Source: Terriglobia bacterium
GTDB taxonomy: Bacteria; Acidobacteriota; Terriglobia; JAIQFV01
Length of the DNA: 64,000 bases
Direction: 5' to 3'
Assembly: GCA_020073085.1 (NCBI GenBank)
Contig: JAIQFV010000005.1
Coordinates: 124,001-188,000 of the forward strand
The position numbers and the translations under genes were made by a program. A model generated the notes under the pieces. The model saw only the letters and a list, made by a program, of their open reading frames with translations, was not told the origin of the DNA and did not search any database. This document shows, piece after piece, positions 9,147 to 18,100 of this stretch; position 1 is the stretch's first letter, and each line of letters begins with the position of its first letter.

Positions 9147-9206
9147 GGGGACAGACACCTCCTTCAAAGCAGTTTTCAAATTTCTATGAGAACAGGTGTC
9201 TGACCC
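9147..9206. repeat. REP-like dyad with GGGGACAGACACCT arms
   Basis: GGGGACAGACACCT at the left and AGGTGTCTGACCCC at the right are inverted repeats with one mismatch, enclosing about 32 bases. GGGGACAGACACC/GGTGTCTGACCCC dyads are widespread bacterial repetitive elements, in some genomes associated with Y1 (RAYT) transposases. None is in this window. The truncated gene that follows begins exactly at its right edge. Confidence 0.65.
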
Positions 9207-9599
9207 CATCAACTCGAGACCATTCAGGGAACTTACGCCTATCGATGCATGGGCAACACCGCACCTTTTCCAGACGCACCGCTGGTTCCGGCGGTTGGCC
9301 AGGGCATCGTCGTCAGCGATGCCAGGGGGGTGTTCAAAGGAGGAGGAACGCTCAGCCTGGGAGGAATGATCATTGAACAGAGTATTGTGGGAACCGCTCT
9401 GGTGAACCACGACGGCACAGGTTCAATTACATATGATGTCTCCATCGGCGGAGTTCATGCCTTTTACTGGGACATCAACTTTTTGATTCTCGACGGCGGT
9501 GATGAAATCTGGGGCATGCCCTACGACACAGGGAGCGCCCTGCTGTGCACTCTGAAACGGATGGGGGAAGCCAAGTCGGACAAGCATGACGACAAGTAG
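9204..9599 (+). pseudogene. 5'-truncated exported-domain gene of unknown function
   Basis: The frame is open from 9204 to the stop at 9599. The only ATG (9249) falls inside what looks like the conserved start of a beta-rich domain: the upstream codons read TIQGTYAYRCMG, continuous with the domain after the ATG. An in-frame stop at 9201 lies within the right arm of the dyad at 9147-9206. I infer that the original 5' end, with signal peptide, was lost at the dyad. The remaining 116-130 residues are rich in Gly and beta strands (FKGGGTLSLGGMIIEQSIVG), resembling small exported Acidobacteriota proteins of unknown role. A short intact gene starting at 9249 is the alternative; it has no ribosome site. 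Confidence 0.55.
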
Positions 9600-9653
9600 C
9601 GGGCTCGCCAGTCGCGCAGCATATTGGCCTGAGTCTTCAGTTTAGTGCGTGGG

Positions 9654-9703
9654 GCCGGGTCTCAGGTTCTCTTTTCAACACTTGTTGATTTTTGAGACCC
9701 GGC
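9654..9703. repeat. Perfect 11-bp dyad with long loop
   Basis: GCCGGGTCTCA (9654-9664) and TGAGACCCGGC (9693-9703) are perfect inverted repeats around 28 AT-rich bases. It lies 55 bases after the truncated gene. It could be an RNA hairpin or another REP-like element. It has no T-tract, so a terminator role is doubtful. Confidence 0.6.
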
Positions 9704-9762
9704 AGCACTGTTTTGTCGCACCACTGTTTCGTCGAGCAAATAGATCCCGATAGTCAAATTGG

Positions 9763-9788
9763 AGGGACTGTCCCTAGGGACAGTCCCT
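9763..9788. repeat. Perfect 26-bp palindrome, copy 1
   Basis: AGGGACTGTCCCT followed directly by its reverse complement AGGGACAGTCCCT, then TTTT. The identical palindrome occurs at 10995-11020, on the other side of the TPR gene. With the trailing T-run it could terminate transcription toward the right. Confidence 0.8.
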
Positions 9789-9963
9789 TTTACTGGTATA
9801 TCCGTTTGATCAGGGCGCCTGGGTTTTCTCAGGTGGCCTTCTTTTTTACTCTTTGTTGTCTAATTTCATTGTACAGTCGTTGCATGAAAAGCGTAATTCG
9901 CAAGTGAATTATCTCAAGACGCATTTGTTGTACAGCTCGTTAGCCGCTCAAAGGGGGCATAGG

Positions 9964-10908
9964 ATGAAAAGACTCATGACAGCATTATTGGCGTGCCTAC
10001 TTATTGTCTGCACAGGCATCCAGGCCCGAGCACAAGGTATCGAGTGGAAGACGCTCAACGACGAGGCCATGTCTCTGTACAGCCAGGGTCGCTATGATCG
10101 CGCTGTAGTAGTCGCAAAAAAAGCATTGGATGTAGCCGAAAAAGCGTTCGGCCCCGACCATCCCAATGTGGCCCAAAGCCTGAAGAACCTCGCATTGCTG
10201 TATGCAACCCAGGGCCAATATGCGCAGGCGGAGTCGTTGTACAAGCGGGCGCTGGCGATCCGGGAAAAGGCCCTCGGCCCGGATCATCCTGATGTGGCCC
10301 AAAGCCTAAACAACCTGGCGACGCTGTACGCGACCCAAGGCCATTACGCACAGGCGGAGCCGTTCTACAAGCGCTCGCTGGCGATCCGAGAAAAGGCCCT
10401 CGGCCCGAATCACCTTGACGTCGCATCGGAACTGAACAACCTAGCGGTGCTGTACTACCACCAAGGCCAATATACGCAGGCGGAGCCGTTGTACAAGCGG
10501 GCGCTGGCGATCCGAGAAAAGGCCCTCGGCCCGGACCATCCCGATGTGGCCGAGAGCCTGTACACCCTCGCGGTGTTGTACTACTACCAAGGCCAATATG
10601 CGCAAGCAGAGCCGCTCTATAAGCGCTCGCTGGCGATCCGAGAAAAGGCCTTCGGCCCGGATCATCCCGATGTGGCCGAGAACCTGGACAGCCTCGCGAC
10701 GCTGTACGCAACCCAACGCCAATACGCGCAGGCGGAGCCGCTCTACAAGCAGGCGTTGGCGATCCGAGAAAAGGCCTTCGGCCCGGATCATCCCGATGTG
10801 GCCATAAGCTTAGAAAATATTGCTGATGTCTACAGAAAGACTGGCCGGAATAAGGAAGCGGAGAAGCTCGAAAAACGGGCTGCAGCCATCAAGGTAATCA
10901 AACAGTGA
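9964..10908 (+). CDS. Exported TPR protein (kinesin-light-chain type repeats)
   Basis: The product starts at ATG 9964, preceded by AAGGGGG seven bases away, and begins with a signal peptide (RLMTALLACLLIVCTGIQARA). An upstream in-frame start at 9853 would bury this signal and has no ribosome site. The mature protein is one degenerate TPR plus six 42-residue TPR_10/TPR_12 units (AxGPDHPDVAxSLxxLAxLY type), the last one diverged. Units begin at bases 10144, 10270, 10396, 10522, 10648 and 10774. They are very similar at DNA level, so copy number is likely variable. Role: a periplasmic or exported protein-interaction scaffold; partners unknown. The gene sits alone between two identical palindromes, suggesting a self-contained transcription unit. 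Confidence 0.88.
   Translation: MKRLMTALLACLLIVCTGIQARAQGIEWKTLNDEAMSLYSQGRYDRAVVVAKKALDVAEKAFGPDHPNVAQSLKNLALLYATQGQYAQAESLYKRALAIREKALGPDHPDVAQSLNNLATLYATQGHYAQAEPFYKRSLAIREKALGPNHLDVASELNNLAVLYYHQGQYTQAEPLYKRALAIREKALGPDHPDVAESLYTLAVLYYYQGQYAQAEPLYKRSLAIREKAFGPDHPDVAENLDSLATLYATQRQYAQAEPLYKQALAIREKAFGPDHPDVAISLENIADVYRKTGRNKEAEKLEKRAAAIKVIKQ
10144..10899 (+). repeat. Six tandem 126-bp coding repeats
   Basis: In-frame 126-bp units encode the 42-residue TPRs. Units two to five share long identical stretches such as GCGATCCGAGAAAAGGCC, indicating recent homogenisation or slippage expansion. Confidence 0.85.
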
Positions 10909-10994
10909 AACGAGATGGCCAAATACCGGTTGCAGCAGACGACGCCGTGGGTCGCGGCTAAACCGAATTGTTGAACTGCTCACCCTGAACTAGG

Positions 10995-11020
10995 AGGGAC
11001 TGTCCCTAGGGACAGTCCCT
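10995..11020. repeat. Perfect 26-bp palindrome, copy 2
   Basis: Identical to the palindrome at 9763-9788, again preceded by GG and followed by a T-run (five T). It lies 87 bases after the TPR gene stop and is a good candidate for its terminator. Confidence 0.8.
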
Positions 11021-11122
11021 TTTTGGCAGGGGCGGTGACTGTGGTCGTGGCGGCGTTGTTTCGGACAAAGCAAGTCAGTGCCTTGTGAAACAATTCTCTT
11101 ATATTGACTTTAGCAGAGACTT

Positions 11123-11138
11123 TGTGATAACCATCACA
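11123..11138. promoter_or_regulatory. CRP/FNR-family type operator
   Basis: TGTGA-N6-TCACA, a perfect match to the CRP half-site arrangement. A TATTCT hexamer (11153-11158) lies downstream as a possible -10 element. The next genes to the right are at about 11.6 and 12.2 kb. Confidence 0.45.
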
Positions 11139-11740
11139 TGTTGTCAGACTTCTATTCTGGGGTTGGAGCCAGAGGGTAGCGGAGTCGCGGCACTAATATT
11201 TACTTTGAATTTTTCACTCCAAAATTTACCCCACCTAAAGATCCCAAAGGTTTGACCAAGAAAAGGCATCACGGCCCGTCCTTGAAGTTTGTAAGAGCAG
11301 GTGTTTCATGGGGGGGGCGTACCGGTGCAGTTCGAGCTTTCAAAGCATTTCTTCTGGTTCGTGCATTTGAAGGGATAGGACTGCCTCGTGAATCGCCATC
11401 TGGAAGAGCAAGAGCTGACGGACAAGTCTGTGTTTTGGTTCTGACCCACTCGTCCCCCGTGCCAGAGATCTATCGATTATCGTGAATTAGAATTTCGGCA
11501 TGTGAAAGCATTAAGGCTGTTTTTGCACCCTGTTCCTCGGTTCACCGGCCCCTAATTTAACCCTAAGTAAGGACATCAAGAATATGTTGCGATCCCCATT
11601 CCGTATTCTCATCTCTTCCATCGGATGGCCTTCCAACCAACAAACAAAGTATAGCGCCCTCTTCCGAGCGTCGCCTTCCCACGGAAATCGGTATCTACGC
11701 GAAGAAAGATAACACGTGGGTCGAGGTTCAGCCCGAGGTA

Positions 11741-12157
11741 GTGAACTGGAAGACGGGGGGAGTGCTCAAGATGGTCGCCACAGCAGGCATCGTCAAACCC
11801 GATGTGAACGGCCGCATCAACGGTCCGCGCAGCCGCAACCAGATCAAACCACCGCTGGATTTCCTCATCATTGCCCCGGAAGGTGTGGCGATTACCGAAT
11901 ACCAGTTCCTGCATCTGCGTGAGCAGAAGGACGCCCGGGAATTTCGGACGGTCACTGGAGGAGTGTTTCACGCCTCCGGTGGGGCGACGCGTGATTTGGT
12001 GGCGTTTGAAGGAAAAAAAATCGCTTCCCGAGTGTTCACGGTGACCTTTGCGGCCCTGGCTCCGGGAGAGTACGGTTTTCTCCCTCCAGGCTCTTTTACT
12101 CAATCGAACGCTTCAGCCCAGCTGGGGAAGATGTATACCTTTCACTTAGCAGAGTAG
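11741..12157 (+). CDS. Conserved exported-type protein of unknown function, 5' end uncertain
   Basis: The listed GTG at 11741 is only the first standard start in frame. Coding sequence clearly extends upstream (RRLPTEIGIYAKKDNTWVEV, then VVNWKTGG), and the frame stays open further left without any ATG, GTG or TTG. In the neighbouring frame an ATG at 11584 with an AAGGA about ten bases before it opens a short hydrophobic start that stops at 11712. A single-base indel between about 11630 and 11660 would join the two. The protein has conserved blocks (FRTVTGGVFHASGGATRD, APGEYGFLPPG) and resembles small Acidobacteriota proteins of unknown function. Either it is a frameshifted pseudogene or its start is unusual. 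The large exported protease-like gene begins 27 bases downstream. Confidence 0.6.
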   Translation: MNWKTGGVLKMVATAGIVKPDVNGRINGPRSRNQIKPPLDFLIIAPEGVAITEYQFLHLREQKDAREFRTVTGGVFHASGGATRDLVAFEGKKIASRVFTVTFAALAPGEYGFLPPGSFTQSNASAQLGKMYTFHLAE

Positions 12158-12184
12158 ATTTCTGCTCACAATGAAGGAGAGGCG

Positions 12185-15100
12185 ATGTTCCCTCTTTACA
12201 GATTGATCAGTATTGTTTCGATTGTTCTAAGCCTCCTAGTTATGGGGGGATTCAGCGAGTCGCTACTGGCGAATGATCATATTCACTCAATTTCAAGCCA
12301 CAGCGATTGGATTGAAGGTTTTACATTAATTATCATGGACCACAATGACGTGGCCGCAGCAAACCAGGCTCGTGATTATGTCATACGCCAAGGTGGGAGA
12401 ATCGCCATTCTCATTCCTCCGCATGCTATGTTGGGTTGGGTCCCTCCTGAAGTAGCGAATAAGCTGGTTGGTGAACATGGCATTGAATCCGTCTCCCGAA
12501 GTCCAGTAGCCTTATCCAACCTCAAACACAATGACGATCAGACTCTGGCCGCTGTTTCTTTTTTCAATTATGTCTCATCTGGTTCACTGATCCGCGAAAT
12601 GGTGCTTTCTAAAGAAATGAAAGGTGCGCCGTTAGTTGGAGATACGTTAGAACATCGTAAATTAAGTTACCGCAATTTTGAAGAAAATCTCCGGAAAACG
12701 GGATCAGTGTTATCTCCGGAAAAATTCCCGTTATTACAAGAAAACAGTGTGACGATGACGGGGAGTGTTTCTGTGACATTATTCTTTGTTGAAAGCAATG
12801 GGGCTCATGATGAGGACAAATATACTTGGTCTGATAGTGATGAGCAGAATGCCTACAATCGAGCTCTTGCTGGACTGGCATGGTGGTCAAGTAAAGCCTC
12901 GGCTTATGGGGCGAGTGTCAGCTTCACGCCGTCTATATACAATCATGCCAGCTCAGTGACGCAGCAAGGGTACGAACCCATTCTTCACCCGCATACTGAT
13001 GATTACCTGTGGATCAATGCAATAATGGCCAACTTAGGATTTACGGAGGGCGATAACGGCGACAGGGTCACGGCTTTCAATGCATCTAGGCGGTTGGCGT
13101 ATGGAACAGATTGGGCTTACTCCGTGTTTATAGCTTACAATCCGAGCGGTTTTTTTAGTAGTGCTCCGACTACGTTCGCTGACCCGACAGGTGATTGGTT
13201 TGCATACGCCTACCAAGGTGGCCCTTATGTTCAAATGCTGTTTAGAAACGATGGCTGGAGTGAGAATAACATCGGTCTCGTCCTGACACATGAAACCGGC
13301 CATATCTTTTGGGCCTGCGATGAATACTGCCAGCCAGGCCATGGCTGCTGCGGTTCCTGTGGTGCGTGCGCATCCTCAGGTCCAAGGCCGACTGTTAATA
13401 ACGGAAATTGCCAGGCATGCAACGCAAGTTGGGTTCCCTGCATGATGCACATCAACGAAGACGCGCTGTGTGAATTTACCGCTCTACAAATTGGGTGGAC
13501 AGGCATTGGCAGGGGAGCTCCCGATCCCGGGATTTTCATAGAGGCCGCCAATAGGGAGAACAATAAATTCTTTCAAAACGTTTTGTTTCCGCCCATTAAC
13601 AACGTTCATCGTTGGGATTGCTTAACCTGCGACCCTGGGAACGCGAACTGGGGGAAAGGTTTGATTCAGGATTTCAATGGCAAGGACGCGGGCGTTCACG
13701 ATGCTCTCATGGTTCCAGATAGTAGCGATTTCGTCGCAGTGATTTACGGCGGCATGTGGTCGAAGTTTATTCAGATGAACGGAATTAATTTTAATGGCAA
13801 CTTTATTCTTGGCTACCCAATTGCCGATCGTAACTGCTCAGACAAGGATGCTACCTGTTTTTCAGATTCCCAGCTAGCCTCCTATTATGGGACATCCTAT
13901 CACTATCAGAGATTCCAGGGGGGTGCGCTTGTTCTCCACAAATCTGGGCTCAATTTGGACAAGACGTATGAAGTTCATGGGGCAATTCGGTCAAAGTGGC
14001 AATCGTTAAGCGGTCCTGATGGAAGTCTTGGTCTCCCTGTCAGTGATGAGTACGCATGGCAGGGCAATAAAAGGAGGAGTGACTTCGAGGGGGGAACTAT
14101 ATGCTTTGACCCCGCAACAAATCAAACATTGGTAGGATGCGATTTGGATGCCAATGGTCCGAGTGCGAGCATTACTAGTCCCAGCAACGGACAGACGGTG
14201 ACCGTCAGCCCATTTACTGTTTATGGTACGGCCTCCGACGCTGGTCATGGGGACAATGGCATTTCGTCGGTGAGCGTGAATGGTTTTCGCGCCAGCAACG
14301 ATACCGCAAATGGCTCGGCAACGGCCAACTGGAGTCTTGCGGTCGCGCTGAATCAAGGATCAAACCCCATCACGGTCATCGCAAAAGACAACAGCAGCAA
14401 TCAGAATGCTACTTCCCTCTCTATCACAGTCAATTACCAGCCATCGTCAATGCCGGCGCCAACACTGGTTTCACCGGCCAACGGAGCGACCGGAGTCCCG
14501 GTGGCGACGACATTAAATTGGAACGCGGTCACCGGCAGCGCTGGCTACCAAGTATATTTGGGAACGACGAATCCGCCCCCTTTTCTCACTTTAACGACGA
14601 GTTCTCCTTTCACTCCAACATTGAACCCAACTACAACTTATTACTGGAAGATCGCGAGCCGCGACCCCAACAATGGCAATGCTGAGTCTCCTTCTCCGAT
14701 CTGGTACTTCACCACAGGGGCGCCGGTAACTTACACCATTTCCGGAGTGGTTACGCTTTCCGGCACGGGGCTGGGCGGCGTGACGGTTAATCTGAGTGGG
14801 ACGCAGAGCAACTCTGCCATTACAAATGGCTCGGGAGAGTATAGCTTCAGTGGACTTGGAGGCGGGGGCAACTATACGATCACTCCGTCACTCAGTGGGT
14901 ACAATTTTAATCCCTCGAGCCTTCCATTTAACAGCCTGGCCAGTAATCAGACAGCCAACTTCACCGCGACTCCCACATCTTGGGTGCTTCAACGCAGTGG
15001 AACCGAGAATATCTTGAGCGTTTACTTTGTCAACGCAAACGACGGATGGGCTGTTGGAGGGTCAGGAACCATTCTTCATACGTCGAATGGAGGTACGTCG

Positions 15101-18100
15101 TGGCAATCGCAAACCGGTCCGTCGTCAAATTACCACTATTATTCAGTTTATTTTGCAGATGCCAACAATGGCTGGGCAGCAGGAACTGCAGGTGGAGGAG
15201 TGATCATTCATACTAGCAATGGCGGAGCGACCTGGTCAGTGCAGTATGACGGCGGAGGCGACGGCAATACTCGTTTGTGGTGGGTCACTGGTGTAGATGC
15301 GAATCACCTTTGGGCCGCATCGAGCAGTGGGTTGCTGTTTTCAACAAGTAGCGGCACAAGCTGGCAACTTAAAGCAATGGACCCCCTATGGAAGGTAAGA
15401 TTCGTAAGCACAAATACGGGGTGGGCTACAAAAATAGGCGGAGCACTAATTCGTACAACCAATGGGGGAGATACCTGGGAAACGAGATACAGTCCCTCTG
15501 GGGGTGGGAATATCCTCGATCTGAGTGTTTCAGATGCCAATGTCTGGGCACTTGGGACACTCCCATATTTCAAGATTGCCCACTCTTCGGACTCCGGCTT
15601 GACCTGGAACTTACAGGATGCAGGTACGACGAATGTTATTCGCAGTGTGAACTTCATTGATGCATTCAATGGTTGGGCAGTCGGCGACGGGGGCACGATC
15701 CTTAGTACAAATAACGGCGGGGAGGCCTGGTCTGTTACCACTATTTCTGAGGTATACAACCTCTGGGATGTGGCCTGTAACCCTGGGGGCGCCTGGGTTG
15801 TCGGAAGGAATGGAACCATTCTTAAGTACACAGGTTCTATGCCAACGAATGCAGACTTCACCCTTTCAGCGAACCCGTCGTCAATTGACGTTAACCAAGG
15901 TGGGAGTGGGGCTAGTACGGTCACAGTCTCCTCCAAGGTCAAATTCAATAGCACAGTAAACCTAAGTTGTTTCAATCCGCCGGCAGGAGTGACGTGCGAC
16001 TTTAATTCCAGTCAGGTGATTCCTCCGCCCAATGGTTTTGTTGACAGCGTACTGACAGTCAGCGTTGCTTCCGGCACTTCCGCGGAAACTTATAACCTGC
16101 AGGTGCAAGGCACAAGCGGCGGCCTGACCCATACTGCCGACATTGCCCTAAAGGTGAATGTTCCAGCGCCCATTACGCACACGCTCACCGTAGCATCCTC
16201 CAATCCCAGCAGTGGAGTCTCGATCACCGTGTCTCCTAACGACAACAACAACCAGGGAAGCGGCTCAACCCCGTTCATACGGACATACAATAACAACACC
16301 AGCGTGACTTTGACCGCGCCCTTGACGGTTGGTGGAAACCACTTCCACTTATGGCAGCGCAATGGGGTGGACGATACCCCATTTGCCCAAACCAATATAA
16401 TAATGGACGCCGACTATACGATGACGGCCGTGTATTTGACACCAAGCCTGAATCCCCACTTCGTTCTCACTAGCGTGAATACTCCGATTCGCCAGCACGG
16501 ACAGACGGAAGTGGTGGGCGACGTTATCCTGACCTGCGATGTGGCGGGAACATTTCCAACCTCCTCAGGATTTACCGTAACTTACTCGCCGGTCTTTGGC
16601 ATTGTAAATTCTAACAGTGGCGTATTCACCTTCGCGAGTGGAGTGGCATCAAATGCTCGTGTGGCCCATGTCGAGAGTGAGCCTGCGACGACAGGGATTG
16701 CAATCGGCTCCGCCATTTGGACGCCGGGCTCAAACAACATCATCACGGTCAGCATCAGCGGAGTGGCTGCAGTTGGTGATGTCATTCGCATTTCGGCAAT
16801 TCGGGTAAATGCGGGCGAGTCCAATCTGGTCCCAGCTATGTTGGTCACTGGCACCGTCGCTGCGGTTCCTCCCGGGGCTTTTCTAGTCGACAGTAACACC
16901 ACCGCGAGCGTGGCTAATGTCCAGAATGAAGTTCAGGTGGCTGTGACTTCGACGGCGATTCAGGCATGCGGTACATCGTGTGGCACTGGGACGATCCGGG
17001 TGGCAGAGCGGTTCCCATCGGCCTTAACCACAGTTACCGAAGAAAATGATATCCTGCACAGGCCTAGCGCCCCCTTTACGAAAGCGGCATCGTCAGGAAG
17101 CACACTCCTCATTACCATCGCCAATGTCCCCCCGGGCGTAAGGGTGTCTTGGCCAGGGAATCTGACGGGCTCCGATTCTTTAACTTCGACCCTGATGGAT
17201 CCCGCTACCACGAGCTTTACCAATACGTCACTCACAGCCTTTGCCAGCGTCCCTATCACCTACGTCGTAACAGGGGACAGCCCGACGCTGGGCGAGTTTA
17301 TAGACATTCCGATAACGCTATGTCCTACGGTTTTTATTCCGGCACCGCCAATACTGGGAACTGGGACGGCTCAGGTTAAACTAGGCCCAAACGCGGGCAC
17401 TGGCTTCAGTGGGGAGCAACCCTCGTCGAAAATTGTTAGCTTCGTGCCCAATCCAGTGAATGTTCCCCCTGACTCGATTGGAGTCTTGCAGGCCTGCACA
17501 AACAATCCTGCCGTAATGACTAACCCTCAATCAGGCTCAACATTCACCAGCTCCAACCTCACCTTCACATGGAGCGAGGGCAGTGGCGCGACCGAGTACT
17601 ACTTGCAGGTGGGAACGACCCTGGGAGGGCAAGAGCTGTACAGTTTGAGCGAAGGGACCAACCTGTCGGCCACGGTGATGGCGCTGCCGACCGACGGCAG
17701 CACGGTGTACGTGCGGCTGTGGTCGAAGATTGGGGGGCTGTGGTCCTACAACGACTATACCTACATTTCCTGCACCGGCTGTACGGCGACCAAGGCGGTG
17801 ATGACGACGCCGGCGCTTGGGTCGACGCTGAGTTCTTCAATGACGACCTTTTGGTGGAGCGCGAGTCTAGGGAGCGAGTGTTATCTGCAGGTGGGCACGA
17901 CCGTGGGCGGGCAGGAGCTTTACAGCGCCGGGCAGGGAACGAATCTTTCGGTGCAAGTCCCCACGCTGCCGACCGACGGGAGCCCGGTGTACGCACGGCT
18001 GTGGACCAACATCGGCGGGGTGTGGTTGTACAACGATTATACCTACATGGCGTGCAGCGGCTGCACCGCCACCAAGGCGGTGATGACGAGTCCACTCTCA

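Larger units (their letters stand above)
10909..11583. other. Intergenic region with palindrome and CRP-type site
   Basis: About 675 bases without a convincing gene. It contains palindrome copy 2 (10995-11020) and a perfect CRP-type palindrome (11123-11138), both listed. An ORF at 11252-11485 has no recognisable features and I reject it. Confidence 0.5.

Noticed and set aside
17565-18095. Ser/Arg-rich and Gly/Asp-rich ORFs in other frames of the repeat arrays
   Set aside because: They repeat only because the coding frame repeats; the real frame has conserved protein modules.
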